From Streptomyces sp. CNQ-509 (lineage in GTDB: Bacteria > Actinomycetota > Actinomycetes > Streptomycetales > Streptomycetaceae), in assembly GCF_001011035.1 (NCBI RefSeq), contig NZ_CP011492.1:7123447-7187446 (forward strand): 64,000 nt of DNA. The letters run 5' to 3'. The first letter of the stretch is position 1. Each line of letters starts with the position of its first letter. The notes below the pieces were generated by a model. The model was not told the origin of the DNA, did no database searches, and saw only the letters and a program-made list of their open reading frames with translations. Made by a program: the position numbers and the translations under genes. Below are positions 24,201-31,900 of the stretch, in pieces.

Positions 24201-24460
24201 CCCGGGCCTTCGGCGCGGCGAAGGACCTCGGCACGCTGGAGCCGGGCAAGTACGCCGACGTGACGGTGATCGACGGCGACCCGTTCACGGACTTCGCCAC
24301 CCTGGTACGCACCGAGTCGGTCCTGCGCGGCGGCAGGCAGTTCGCGCAGGAGGACCTGGTGCGCTCCTTCGAACCGCGGGCGACCCCGCGCGCCGGCGTG
24401 GACTGGCTGGACGTCGGCCGCCTCATGCGCCGCGACGGCTGCTGCGACACGGACCTGTAG
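21296..24460 (+). CDS. Tat-exported PD40 (TolB-like) propeller fused to amidohydrolase
   Basis: The 1054-residue protein uses a TTG start, chosen because GGGAGG lies 4 nt upstream and it gives a Tat signal SRRRFLQATAAATAATAG. Residues 50-620 contain repeated WD40-like/PD40 motifs (APAWSPDGGRLAFCSERGG, FDPAWSPDGARVFFV, RPSWSPDGRSLALCDRN). Residues about 630-1040 are an amidohydrolase: VIPGLWDAHIHPWQS (HxH), VKTYVRAPGW (Lys), GSHLCSPG and FGHATTASG (His), and GTDQPLVP (Asp), ending GTLEPGKYADVTVIDGDPF. All metal ligands appear present. Such fusions are thought to hydrolyse peptides or amides outside the cell. Monocistronic, with a strong terminator downstream. Confidence 0.85.
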   Translation: MDAELFDLSRRRFLQATAAATAATAGAVLDTPAAAAPRAAAGTLSFTAATNGSATLAPAGDRLVAEVQNVLWSIPRKGGKATALTTAGLEPNRPQFAPDGSRLVVCAYRGGGFHLWTLRPDGSGLTQLTDGPHDDRAPAWSPDGGRLAFCSERGGDPVAGSPYRIWILTVATGELTQVTGLPDQQGPHQGGAWEDFDPAWSPDGARVFFVRAAVGDGGTLAARTVASVAADGTGEVRTEHTESTGAQVMTPAVGPGGRLAYLRTTAAPSASCTLVVDGAPVDLGDADVSPVPPRWISGDALLLTAGGQFRIVNPAAPAGPETIPFAAALPVDRPRYRTKAYDFADGGVRRVRAVHLPALSPDGRRLAFCALGALWTADVTCGGRPRKVLQAEKTRYVLAPAWTPDGRGLVYADDRDGLFAVRRRDLDSGEETVLAEGGRVFPALSPDGTRLACIDMTGNLVVTDLASGTEKVLAAPLGAGGLPGRPSWSPDGRSLALCDRNRLNQRFREGYNLIRLVDAATGAARLHPVSPHTSISDRYDSGPVWSPDGRWLAVVAESALWLLPVRPDGTPDGDPRQLTDEAADHPSFSGDGRQVAYLSAGRVRIADVASGSARTVRIPLDYRRPVAPDTVVHAGRLWDGTSDAVRDDADLVIRRGRVTAVEPHRAGRPAERRVDASARTVIPGLWDAHIHPWQSTYGGRQTALQLAYGITTAVSLGGFAYEQARIREAADAGELAGPRLLATGELLDGARVAYSMGRAHGTRAGLRRSLARAEGLDWDFVKTYVRAPGWVMAEAAAFAHERLGVRSGSHLCSPGIQLGQDLTTHLQATQRLEFGHATTASGRAYADLVDIYAATGDFHLIATPFTALPLLGADPALAEDPRVTVLMPPWDTAAVTQRAGQPPSEAELRTLATETDVYRRILAADGTVALGTDQPLVPVGLHLHLALRALHRAGLSAAGALRTATVLPARAFGAAKDLGTLEPGKYADVTVIDGDPFTDFATLVRTESVLRGGRQFAQEDLVRSFEPRATPRAGVDWLDVGRLMRRDGCCDTDL

Positions 24461-24474
24461 CCCGGGCCGGAACC

Positions 24475-24510
24475 GGGCCCCGGCCCTCCCCGCGGGGAGG
24501 GCCGGGGCCC
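24475..24510 (+). terminator. Perfect 17-bp hairpin after amidohydrolase gene
   Basis: GGGCCCCGGCCCTCCCC (24475-24491) pairs with GGGGAGGGCCGGGGCCC (24494-24510). It starts 15 nt after the amidohydrolase stop. Confidence 0.75.
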
Positions 24511-24563
24511 ATCCTGGTGCGGGAACTCCGACGCGGGGTCGGGGACAGGGGAGGAGTGGGCCC

Positions 24564-25142
24564 GTGGGTGAACTGCCGGGCTCCGTCGCGGAGTTGCGTG
24601 CCGCTGCGGAGGAGGGGCGCAAGCTGAAGTACCTGTACTTCTGGGGGCACCGCCCCAAGCGCCAGGACGTGGTCGACGCGGCCTGCCTCAGCCAGTGGTG
24701 GCCGGTGGAGTTCGAGGTGGACGGCGTGGGGTACGTGACCGCCGAGCACTGGATGATGGCGGCCAAGGCGCGGCTGTTCGGTGACGAGGCGGCGGTGGCG
24801 CGGATACTCGCGACCCGCCACCCCGGGGCGGCGAAGGCCGAGGGCCGGAAGGTGCGGGGGTTCGACGAGGCGGTGTGGGAGGAGCACCGCTTCGCGGCGG
24901 TGGTACGCGGCAACCTGGCCAAGTTCGGCCGGCACCCCGGCCTCGGCGCGTACCTCCTCGGCACCGGCAGCCGGATCCTGGTGGAGGCGAGCCCGGTCGA
25001 CCGCGTCTGGGGCATCGGCCTGGCCGCCACCGACGACCGGGCGCAGGACCCCGGTGCGTGGCGGGGGCTGAACCTGCTGGGCTTCGCACTCATGGAGGTA
25101 CGGGCCACGCTCGCCGCGCGGGCCGCGGCAGCCGGGTCGTAG
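24564..25142 (+). CDS. NADAR-family protein (YbiA/RibX type)
   Basis: The 192-residue protein starts at a GTG with GAGGAG 7 nt upstream. NADAR features are clear: KYLYFWGHRP at the start, CLSQWWPVEFEVDGVGYVTA EHWMMAAKARLF (the conserved 'FSpf...G..y.t.EhyyqaqK' block with Glu and Lys), FDEAVWEEHRFAAVVRGNLA KF and LVEASPVDRVWGIGL with ...LNLLGFALMEVR. NADAR enzymes cleave N-glycosidic bonds of riboflavin intermediates or ADP-ribosyl-guanine, acting as damage or conflict enzymes. There is no partner toxin nearby. It stands alone. Confidence 0.88.
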   Translation: MGELPGSVAELRAAAEEGRKLKYLYFWGHRPKRQDVVDAACLSQWWPVEFEVDGVGYVTAEHWMMAAKARLFGDEAAVARILATRHPGAAKAEGRKVRGFDEAVWEEHRFAAVVRGNLAKFGRHPGLGAYLLGTGSRILVEASPVDRVWGIGLAATDDRAQDPGAWRGLNLLGFALMEVRATLAARAAAAGS

Positions 25143-25553
25143 GCCGCCCTGACCGGGCCCTTTCCCGCTGCCGGCCGCCCGCGGGGGCGGGAGTGGGCCG
25201 CGGGACGCCGCTTCCGAGCAGCTCTCCGCGGGTGACGAGCGGGACTCTCCCGGGTGCCGGAGGTCCGGCAACGCCGTTGCAGCAGTCGGTGCCGAGCGTC
25301 TGCGCGGGCGGCGAGGCGGCGTGCACCGCCGCTGCCGTGAAAGGGCGCGGCCCCTGGAGGACCCGGGACGTCGGTTCCGCCGTGCCCGACGTGGTGCTCG
25401 TCGCGGTACGGTTCCGCCGCGGCCGGCCGGCGCCGGAGCCGTACCGCGCGGAACACCGCTGATCTGCAGGGGGAGTTGACGGAGCCGGAGGGAACGGCGC
25501 AGGGCCCCGGGCGGGCTGCGCGGGGTTGCGGAGCTGAAGCCCGCCGCGGCCCC
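25143..25553. other. Intergenic stretch without recognised gene
   Basis: The stretch between the NADAR gene and the aldolase fragment holds no recognisable coding frame or clear operator. Short GC-rich dyads are present, as everywhere in this DNA. It probably contains the decayed 5' part of the aldolase gene. Confidence 0.4.
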
Positions 25554-25727
25554 CTGACCCTGGGCCACGCGGGCGTGTACTCCGGCTTCCTCCGCCACGC
25601 GGGGTCGGCGGCGGCCCGCTACGGCCTGGACACCCGCACGATCCTGGTGGAAGTGGGCCGCAGGGGGCTGGTCGGCGGCCAGGAGGACATGATCACCGAC
25701 ATCGCCCTGGACCTGGCCGGGACGTGA
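25554..25727 (+). pseudogene. C-terminal fragment of a 4-hydroxy-2-oxovalerate aldolase (DmpG/BphI type)
   Basis: The last 57 codons before the TGA read LTLGHAGVYSGFLRHAGSAA, ARYGLDTRTILVEVGRRGLV, GGQEDMITDIALDLA. This closely matches the end of DmpG-type aldolases (LTLGYAGVYSSFL..AE.AA.RYGVD...IL.ElG.R..VGGQEDMI.DVA). The catalytic TIM barrel, about 280 residues, is absent; sequence upstream in the same frame is unrelated. A remnant of an aromatic meta-cleavage pathway. Confidence 0.75.
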
Positions 25728-25733
25728 CCGCGG

Positions 25734-25768
25734 GGGACGCCCCGCCGCAGCCGCGGCGGGGGCGTCCC
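25734..25768. terminator. Hairpin between convergent reading frames
   Basis: GGGACGCCCCGCCGC and CGGCGGGGGCGTCCC pair with one bulged base. It lies just downstream of both the aldolase fragment and the convergent fucosidase gene. Confidence 0.6.
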
Positions 25769-25783
25769 TCTCGGCCGCGGCGG

Positions 25784-27637
25784 TCAGTTCGGATAGAGCT
25801 GCTGCCGCGGGATGATCTGCTGGTCCTGGCCCGGGCTGGACCAGAGGAGCTTCATGTGGGCGTCGCCCGTCTGCTCCGCGTACTCGACCCTGAGGGAGTG
25901 GCGGGTGCCCGCCTTGAGGTCGACCTGGGCCTTGTCGACGCTGACGCCGTGCGGCGTCCAGTTGTCGATGACCAGCTTGCCGTCGAGCCAGACGCGCACG
26001 TTGTCGTCCGAGACCGTGGTCAGGGTGTACGTCTCGGAGCGGCGAGGTTCGACGCTGCCGGTCCAGCGGACGCCGAAGCCGTCGGCCGGGATGTTCTTCG
26101 CCGGTGAACCGGTGTACTTCCAGCTGTGGTTGATGTCCGCGTCGGTGCGGGTGACCTTCGGCGTGCCGGTGAGCGCGGGGTTGTCGTAGACCTCCTGCTT
26201 CAGGCCGGTGCCGCGGCCCGGTGCGGCCGTCGGGCCGGGGTCGACGGTCAGCTCGATGACGGTGGCGGCCTCGTTGGTGGCGCTGCCGGCGGGGGTGAGG
26301 TCGTAGCCGTCGCCGGCCTCGGTGACCGTGACCTGCTGGCCGGAGCCGAGCACGCGGGCCGACTTCACGTCGATGTCCGTACGGGCCTTGAGGTGCAGGG
26401 CGCCGCCGCCGGCGGGCCACGTGGTGACGGAGGCGTAGAGCTTGTCGCCCTTGCGGCTCACGTATCCCCAGTCGGGCTGCTCGACCAGCCCGCCGAACCC
26501 GGCGCCGTAGACGGCGTCGCCCTGGCCGGCGGTGCGCAGCCAGTCGCCCATCTCGCCGAGCCGCTGGACCGAGGGCTCCGGAACGCGGCCGCGGGCGTCG
26601 GGGCCGACGTTGAGGAGGTAGTTGCCGCTGCGGGAGGCGGTGGAGAGCAGGTTGCGTACGAGCGAGGCGCTGGACTTCCAGTTCTCGTCGTAACGGGCGT
26701 ACCCCCAGTGGCCGTTGAGGGTCATGCAGGACTCCCAGAGCTGCCCGTCGACGGGCGCGCCCGGGATCTCCTGCTCCGGGGTGCCGTAGTCGCCGTCGGT
26801 CACCCGGCGCTTGCCGACCCGGTTGTTGACGACGAGGTCGGGGTCGAGTCCGCGGAGGTACGTCTCCAGCCGCTCGCCGTCCTGCGCGGTCCAGGGGTTG
26901 TGCGGCCTGTCCGTCTCCCACTCGCCGTCGAACCACAGCAGCGCCGGATCGTAGTTGTCGACCAGCTCCTTGAGCTGGGCGTACATGCGCTTCTCGTACC
27001 GCGGGAAGGTCGCCGGGTCGGCGAAGTCCGGGTCGTGCCAGTCCCAGATCGAGTAGTAGAAGCCGAGCTTGATGCCGGCCTCCTTCGCGGCCTTCTTCAG
27101 CTCGGCCATGATGTCCCGGCGCTTGTCGAACGCCGAGTGGTCGCGCAGGTTCCACGAGTTGACCTTCGTCGGCCACATCGCGTAGCCGTCATGGTGCTTC
27201 GAGGTGATGACGATGTAGCGCATGCCGGCGTCCTTGGCCGCCCCGACGACGGCCTCGGCGTCGAAGTCGGCGGGGTCGAAGGTCGCCGCCTGCTTCTCGT
27301 ACTCCTCGTTCGGGATGCTGCACTGCCGCTTGATCCACTCGGCGTCGCGGCAGACGCTGCCGTCGGGGCGGGTGTACTCGCCCTCCAGGTTGGAGTACGC
27401 GCCGAAGTGGATGAACATCCCGAACCGGTCCTGCCGGAACCAGCTCGTCCGCTCGGACGTGAAGGGGTCGTCCACGGCGTGATCGGTCCCGGGACCGCTC
27501 GCGGGCGGTGCGGCGGCGGGTGCGGCGGAGGGCGCGGCCGCCGCGCCGGCGGGCAGCGCGGCGGCGGCGAGTGCGGCGGCGACGAGCAGGGGCAGTGCGG
27601 TGACTCTCCGCGTGATGCGGGGGCGAGGGGGGTGCAT
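25784..27637 (-). CDS. Secreted alpha-L-fucosidase, GH29, with PA14 domain
   Basis: The 617-residue protein has a signal peptide (residues 1-36). The GH29 catalytic domain (about 60-400) contains WFRQDRFGMFIHFGAYS, YIVITSKHHDGYAMWPT (sugar-binding His-His), GFYYSIWDWHDP and the nucleophile region DPALLWFDGEWE. A small beta domain follows (about 400-470). The C-terminus (about 475-617) is PA14-like (GLKQEVYDNPALTG, VRWTGSVEPRRSETYTLTTV, DDNVRVWLDGKLVIDNW), a carbohydrate-binding module. It should release terminal fucose from glycans outside the cell. The start is an ATG at 27637. Repeated ATCSGATG boxes upstream suggest sugar-responsive control. Confidence 0.92.
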   Translation of the reverse strand: MHPPRPRITRRVTALPLLVAAALAAAALPAGAAAAPSAAPAAAPPASGPGTDHAVDDPFTSERTSWFRQDRFGMFIHFGAYSNLEGEYTRPDGSVCRDAEWIKRQCSIPNEEYEKQAATFDPADFDAEAVVGAAKDAGMRYIVITSKHHDGYAMWPTKVNSWNLRDHSAFDKRRDIMAELKKAAKEAGIKLGFYYSIWDWHDPDFADPATFPRYEKRMYAQLKELVDNYDPALLWFDGEWETDRPHNPWTAQDGERLETYLRGLDPDLVVNNRVGKRRVTDGDYGTPEQEIPGAPVDGQLWESCMTLNGHWGYARYDENWKSSASLVRNLLSTASRSGNYLLNVGPDARGRVPEPSVQRLGEMGDWLRTAGQGDAVYGAGFGGLVEQPDWGYVSRKGDKLYASVTTWPAGGGALHLKARTDIDVKSARVLGSGQQVTVTEAGDGYDLTPAGSATNEAATVIELTVDPGPTAAPGRGTGLKQEVYDNPALTGTPKVTRTDADINHSWKYTGSPAKNIPADGFGVRWTGSVEPRRSETYTLTTVSDDNVRVWLDGKLVIDNWTPHGVSVDKAQVDLKAGTRHSLRVEYAEQTGDAHMKLLWSSPGQDQQIIPRQQLYPN

Positions 27638-27650
27638 CGCGGCTCCAATT

Positions 27651-27756
27651 CATCGGATGATCCGGAAGGTAGGAACCGATACATCGGATGTCAATGGGCG
27701 GCGCATCGATAATCTACTGGTAGGGGTGGAGAGTTGTGGGTGATAGATCCGATGTC
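27651..27756. promoter_or_regulatory. Three ATCSGATG boxes upstream of fucosidase, candidate operator array
   Basis: CATCGGATGA (27651-27660), the perfect palindrome ACATCGGATGT (27681-27691) and GATCCGATGTC (27746-27756) share the core ATC(G/C)GATG. They lie in the 160-bp gap upstream of the fucosidase gene. Their arrangement resembles repressor sites of GntR- or LacI-type sugar regulators; no such regulator is encoded in the window. Confidence 0.5.
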
Positions 27757-27762
27757 TCGATC

Positions 27763-27788
27763 TGCGGGGGCCCGTTCAGGCCCCCGCA
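27763..27788 (-). terminator. Hairpin downstream of Tat-exported protein gene
   Basis: TGCGGGGGCC (27763-27772) and GGCCCCCGCA (27779-27788) form a 10-bp perfect stem with a 6-nt loop, 9 nt beyond the stop at 27798. Confidence 0.7.
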
Positions 27789-27797
27789 GTGCCCGGG

Positions 27798-29210
27798 CTA
27801 CGTGAAGCGCAGCTTGTCCTTTCTGGCCAGGTGGAGGGTGAGGAACGCCTGGCCCGCCATCGCGCCGATGCGGTGCTCGCGGCCGTAGTACGTGTTCTCG
27901 CCGGACGGGCCGTACGTGCGGCCGTCGTCGAACCGGCCCATCATGGCGAGCTGCTCCTCGTTGTGGCGGCGCTCCCAGGAGGCGGCGGCCGGGTCGATGC
28001 CGGTGTCCTGGGCGGTGAGGGAGACCAGCAGGTCGAAGTTGCCGAAGTAGAAGGGGAAGTGGGTGCCCCAGTCGTTGCCCTCGGGGTAGTAGATCTCGCC
28101 GCTGCGCGGCTGGTAGATGGTCTTCATGGTGCCGTCGGGGGCCGGGAAGGGCAGATCGACGAGGGCGGAGTAGACGCGGGTGATGTTGTGCAGGGCGGCG
28201 CGCGGTGCGGCGCGCCCCGCGAGGCCGTAGACGAAGCCCTCGTAGAGGCTCTGGTCGAACGCGACCATGTAGAGCGGGTGCAGGATGTGATGGTTGTCCA
28301 GGGTGCCGTCGTCGGCGATGTTCGTGCCCTGGAGCCAGGTGGACAGCTCGATGCCGTTGATCGTCTCGCCGCCGGTGAGGTCCGCGGGGCAGGCGGCGGC
28401 GGCCAGCAGGAGTTCGATGTTGCGCCGCGCCCAGACGGGGGCGCGCGGGTCGCCGGGCATCATGGCCTCGGCCAGCGAGAGGACGGCTGCGCTCCAGTTG
28501 TCCTCCTCCGCCTTGCTGTCGCCGGGGGTGACGGCGGTGCCGTCGCGGCGCTTCTCGTAGAGCTGTTCGCCGGAGGTGCCGATGAGGTGGACGTCGTTGC
28601 CGGTGGTGAGCCGGTCCGCCTCCCAGGCCGTCATCGCGGCGAGGTGGCCGCGCTCCTGGTCGTCCAGCTCGTCCCAGAAGAGCCAGCCGGCGAGGGCGGT
28701 GTAGTACGCCCACAGGGCGCTCTGCCAGGCGTTGCCCCAACGGGTGGCGGGATTGGTGTTGTTGGCCAGGTGGCGGGCCGCGATGGTGCGGATCAGGTTG
28801 CGGGTGCGGATGGTGGCGTTGGCGGCGGAGAGGGTGCGCGGGTCGTAGACGCCAGTGACCAGGGCGGTGGTGGCGGCGACCGCGGCCATGGCGGGCAGGC
28901 GGATGGCACGCTCGTCGGTGCCGCGGAGGTCGATGTAGCCGTCGGGGAGGTAGGAGCGGTAAGTCCCGGCGTACCAGGGGCCGATGAGATACCGCGCGCT
29001 GCCCGCCAGGATCGCCTTGACCCGCCGTCCGGCGTCGTCGTCGGCGCCGTACGAACCGATCCGGGCCCAGTCGATCGGCACCACCCCGCCGGGGGCGGCG
29101 GCCCTTCCGGCGGCCCGGGCGGCGGCCGGCAGCCCGAGGGCCGCGGCGGCGCCGGCGGCGGCGCCGGCGCCGAGGAGATGGCGGCGGGACAGACGGTGCG
29201 AAGAGGTCAT
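27798..29210 (-). CDS. Tat-exported protein, probably helical-toroid carbohydrate enzyme, function unknown
   Basis: The 470-residue protein starts at an ATG with AGGAGCG 6 nt upstream. A Tat signal is clear (SHRLSRRHLLGAGAAAGAAA). The mature protein is rich in helices with aromatic clusters (RWGNAWQSALWAYYTALAGW, LFWDELDDQERGHLAAMTAW EADRL, EEDNWSAAVLSLAEAMM, LDNHHILHPLYMVAFDQSLY, YYPEGNDWGTHFPFYFGNFD). This texture resembles (alpha/alpha)6-toroid lyases and glycuronidases, but I recognise no defined family. It lies beside the fucosidase, transcribed in the same direction from its own promoter, which supports a role in glycan breakdown. No catalytic residues can be named. Confidence 0.6.
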   Translation of the reverse strand: MTSSHRLSRRHLLGAGAAAGAAAALGLPAAARAAGRAAAPGGVVPIDWARIGSYGADDDAGRRVKAILAGSARYLIGPWYAGTYRSYLPDGYIDLRGTDERAIRLPAMAAVAATTALVTGVYDPRTLSAANATIRTRNLIRTIAARHLANNTNPATRWGNAWQSALWAYYTALAGWLFWDELDDQERGHLAAMTAWEADRLTTGNDVHLIGTSGEQLYEKRRDGTAVTPGDSKAEEDNWSAAVLSLAEAMMPGDPRAPVWARRNIELLLAAAACPADLTGGETINGIELSTWLQGTNIADDGTLDNHHILHPLYMVAFDQSLYEGFVYGLAGRAAPRAALHNITRVYSALVDLPFPAPDGTMKTIYQPRSGEIYYPEGNDWGTHFPFYFGNFDLLVSLTAQDTGIDPAAASWERRHNEEQLAMMGRFDDGRTYGPSGENTYYGREHRIGAMAGQAFLTLHLARKDKLRFT

Positions 29211-29361
29211 GCGGCGCTCCTGCGGTCCGTGAGGTGAGTGTCTCTGTGGATTCTCACGTGGGAATGGCATCTGACAAGGGGCGGCGTCGATACGCTGCCC
29301 ACCACTCGGGGCCGCCGGAGAGGGGCCGGCGGCCGCGCCGCGCCGCGTCGGGAGGAGATCC

Positions 29362-29817
29362 GTGGAGGACGAGTCGCAGTCGGGGGAAGCGAGCCCGGCG
29401 GTGCAGAAGCGCGTGCGGGAGAGCTTCGACCGGCAGGGGCTGATGCGCCATCTCGGGGCGCGGATCTCCCTGATCGCGCCGGGCCGCGTCCACATCGTGC
29501 TGCCGGCCCGGCCCGAAGTCACCCAGCAGCACGGCTACTTCCACGCGGGCGCCACGAGCGCGATCGCGGACAGCGCGGGCGGGTACGCCGGGTACACGCT
29601 CTTCCCCGAGGACGCCGACGTGCTCACCGTCGAGTACAAGATCAACCTCCTGGCGCCCGCGGTGGGCGAGTACCTGGAGGCGGTGGGGACGGTGCTGAAG
29701 TCCGGGCGCACCCTGACGGTGTGCGGTCTCGAGGTCTTCGGGCACCGCGCCGACGGCGTGCGCAAGCTCGTCGCCAACGGCCAGCAGACGCTGATCCGTG
29801 TGCCGCGGGAGCGATGA
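29362..29817 (+). CDS. PaaI-family thioesterase (hotdog fold)
   Basis: The 151-residue protein starts at a GTG after GGAGGAGAT. The hotdog-fold core is visible: GYFHAGATSAIADSAGGYAG (the conserved 'HGG...a.lD.a.G.a' helix, here with H-A-G) and VLTVEYKINLLAPAVGEYLE, then the strand GRTLTVCGLEVFG. PaaI-type enzymes hydrolyse aryl- or acyl-CoA thioesters in the cytoplasm. The substrate cannot be read from the sequence. The neighbour downstream is an unrelated lipoprotein. Confidence 0.85.
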   Translation: MEDESQSGEASPAVQKRVRESFDRQGLMRHLGARISLIAPGRVHIVLPARPEVTQQHGYFHAGATSAIADSAGGYAGYTLFPEDADVLTVEYKINLLAPAVGEYLEAVGTVLKSGRTLTVCGLEVFGHRADGVRKLVANGQQTLIRVPRER

Positions 29818-29856
29818 CCCCGCGTAGGCTGGCCGTGACCTTGTGGGGGGTTCCCG

Positions 29857-30240
29857 ATGCGCCGAGTCCCGGCGGGCTGTGCCGTTCTGATCGCTCTGCT
29901 GGCCGGGTGCTCCGGCTCCGGTGAACTCGACCCGGTCACCGGTGAGTGGGCGGCCGACGGCGCGCAGCCCGCGGGCTTCGCGCACTTCGCGGAGAACGCG
30001 ACGATCAGCGTCGACGGAGGCAAGGCCACGCTCGGTACGCCGCCGTCGAGCCTGTGCGGCGGCGCGACCGTGGAGGCCACCGGCGACGACGGCTTCCGGA
30101 TCGCCTTCGCCGGGGCGAACTCGTGCGTCACGGTCAACGTGCCGGTGAGCCTGGACGTCCGGGTCGAAGGCGACACCCTCCGGGCCACCCCGACCGGCGC
30201 CCCGGGCGACGCGGTGTTCCGCTTCCGCCGCGCGGACTGA
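29857..30240 (+). CDS. Small secreted lipoprotein
   Basis: The 127-residue protein starts at an ATG after GGGGGG sequence. It has an N-terminal MRR, a hydrophobic core and the lipobox LLAGC (Cys18), so it should be lipid-anchored outside the membrane. The mature part is beta-rich (GEWAADGA, ATISVDGGKATLG, FRIAFAGANSCVTVNVPVSL, LDVRVEGDTLRATP) with a probable disulfide between two cysteines. No family is recognised; similar small lipoproteins are common in Streptomyces. Confidence 0.75.
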   Translation: MRRVPAGCAVLIALLAGCSGSGELDPVTGEWAADGAQPAGFAHFAENATISVDGGKATLGTPPSSLCGGATVEATGDDGFRIAFAGANSCVTVNVPVSLDVRVEGDTLRATPTGAPGDAVFRFRRAD

Positions 30241-30270
30241 ACGCGGCGCGGGAGGCGGCGGCGGTCCGCG

Positions 30271-30846
30271 TCAGTCGATGCGGCGGGCGAGGAGGGCCGC
30301 CTGGGCGCGGTCGCGGCAGCCGGTCTTGGCCAGGAGGCGGCTGACGTGGCTCTTCACGGTGTGCTCCGAGACGACGAGGCGGGCCGCGATCTCCGCGTTG
30401 CTCAACCCCTTGCCGATCAGGGTGAGTACGTCGCGCTCGCGCGGGGTGAGGCCGGCGACGCGGTCCAGCTCCGTGCGGCGGGTGCGGCGGCCGGCGGCGT
30501 AGCTGCGGATGAGGCGGCGGGCGACGCTCGGGCTCAGCGCGCCGTCGCCGGCGGCCGTGGCCTCGACGGCGGCGGTGATCTGCTCGTACGACGCGCTCTT
30601 GAGCAGGAAGCCGCTGGCGCCGCCGGTGAGGGCCTCGTCCACGTACTCGTCCATGTCGAAGGTCGTGAGCATCAGCACCCTCGTACGGTCCAGGAGCCCG
30701 TGCTCCGCGAGCCGGGCCAGCACCCACAGCCCGTCGTGGCCCGGCATGCGCACGTCGAGCATGAGGACGTCGGGCGCGAGATCGCGGGCCAGCCGCAGGG
30801 CGTGGTCGCCGTCGCCCGCGGTGCCGACGACTTCGAAGCCGGGGCG
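30271..30846 (-). pseudogene. NarL/LuxR-family response regulator lacking its N-terminus
   Basis: The frame contains most of a receiver domain (PGFEVVGTAGDGDHALRLAR, LAPDVLMLDVRMPGHDGLWV with the phospho-acceptor Asp, VLMLTTFDMDEYVDEALTGG, ASGFLLKSA) and a complete LuxR DNA-binding domain (LTPRERDVLTLIGKGLSNAE, VKSHVSRLLAKTGCRDRAQA). The first strand and acidic pocket (normally 'RVLLVDDQ...') are missing. Upstream sequence switches abruptly to a histidine-kinase fragment. Without the acidic pocket, phosphorylation should fail. See the deletion-scar finding. Confidence 0.8.
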
Positions 30847-30848
30847 GG

Positions 30849-30902
30849 TTTCAGCGACTCCTGGATCAGCCGGTACGCCGCGAGCTGCACGGGACGCGGC
30901 AG
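30849..30902 (-). pseudogene. Histidine-kinase sliver
   Basis: In a different minus-strand frame from the response regulator, 18 codons read LPRPVQLAAYRLIQESLK, the conserved NarX/DesK-type segment before the N-box ('...ElaaYRivQEaLtNalkHA'). Nothing else of the kinase remains. It is the leftover of the cognate sensor gene. Confidence 0.65.
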
Positions 30903-30904
30903 CG

Positions 30905-31872
30905 CGGCGGCCGGCTCGCCGGTCCTCACCACCCTGGCGCTGGCCGCCGGCGCGGCCGGCCTGACCGGGCTGCACACCTCCGCCGACCCGCTGGACAAGG
31001 TGCCGCCGTCCGCCGAGTCCGCCGCCGGGCAGCGGGTGCTCACCGCCCACTTCCCCGACGGGGTCTCCGCACCCCTGACCGTGGTCCTGCCCGCCGACGC
31101 CGCGCCCCGCACCCTCCCTGCCGCCGAACGCACCGCCGCCGCCCTGCCCGGGGTCGCCGCCGCCGAGGCCGGCGACCCGGTCGCCGGGCGGCCCACCGTG
31201 CGCGTGGAGCTGGACGCCGACCCGTACGGCGACGACGCCCGCGACACCATCCGCGGGCTCCGCGCCGACCTCGCCCGCGTCACCGACGGCGCCCTCGTCG
31301 GCGGCACCCCCGCCGTCCAGCTCGACTACCGCAGCGCGGCCCTGGACGACACCGGACGCATCGTCCCGCTCGTGCTGCTCGCCGTCGCCGCCATCCTCAC
31401 CCTGCTGCTGCGCTCCCTGGTCGCCCCGCTGGTGCTGATGGCCGCGAACGTCCTGTCGTTCGCGGCCTCGCTGGGGCTGGCGGCGCTGGTCTTCGACCAC
31501 GTGATGGGCTTCGGCGGCGTGGCCGCGGACCTGTTCGTCTACATCTTCGTCTTCCTCGTCGCCCTGGGAGTCGACTACACGATCTTCCTGATGGAGCGCG
31601 TCCGCGAGGAACGCCGCCACGCCCCCACCCGCGAGGCCGTCCACCGCGGCCTCACCGCCACCGGCGGCGTCATCACGGCCGCGGGTCTGGTCCTGGCCGG
31701 CACCTTCGCGGCCCTGGGCCAGATCCCGGACGTGACGGTCGCCGAGGTCGGCATAGCGGTGGCGATCGGCGTCACGATCGACACCTTCCTCGCACGCTCC
31801 CTGCTGATCCCGGCGGCGGTCACCCTCCTCGGCGAGAAGACCTGGTGGCCGTCCCGCCCACCAGGACGGTAG
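30905..31872 (+). pseudogene. C-terminal half of an MMPL-family RND transporter
   Basis: The frame encodes the second half of an actinobacterial MMPL protein. A helix start (SPVLTTLALAAGAAGLTGLH TSADPL) is followed by a soluble domain, then six helices with PLVLLAVAAILTLLLRSLVA and LFVYIFVFLVALGVDYTIFL MERVREE (the conserved GxDYtiFL...R..EE motif) and VAIGVTIDTFLARSLLIPA. The first six helices and first porter domain, about 340 residues, are gone, and no start codon or ribosome site is visible. It begins exactly where the kinase sliver ends. Confidence 0.75.
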
Positions 31873-31880
31873 CCCCAGCC

Positions 31881-31900
31881 CCCGGCCCGGAACGGCCGGG
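31881..31900 (+). terminator. Weak hairpin after MMPL remnant
   Basis: CCCGGCC (31881-31887) and GGCCGGG (31894-31900) form a 7-bp stem with a 6-nt loop, 9 nt after the MMPL stop. The remaining gap to 32061 holds no gene. Confidence 0.4.
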
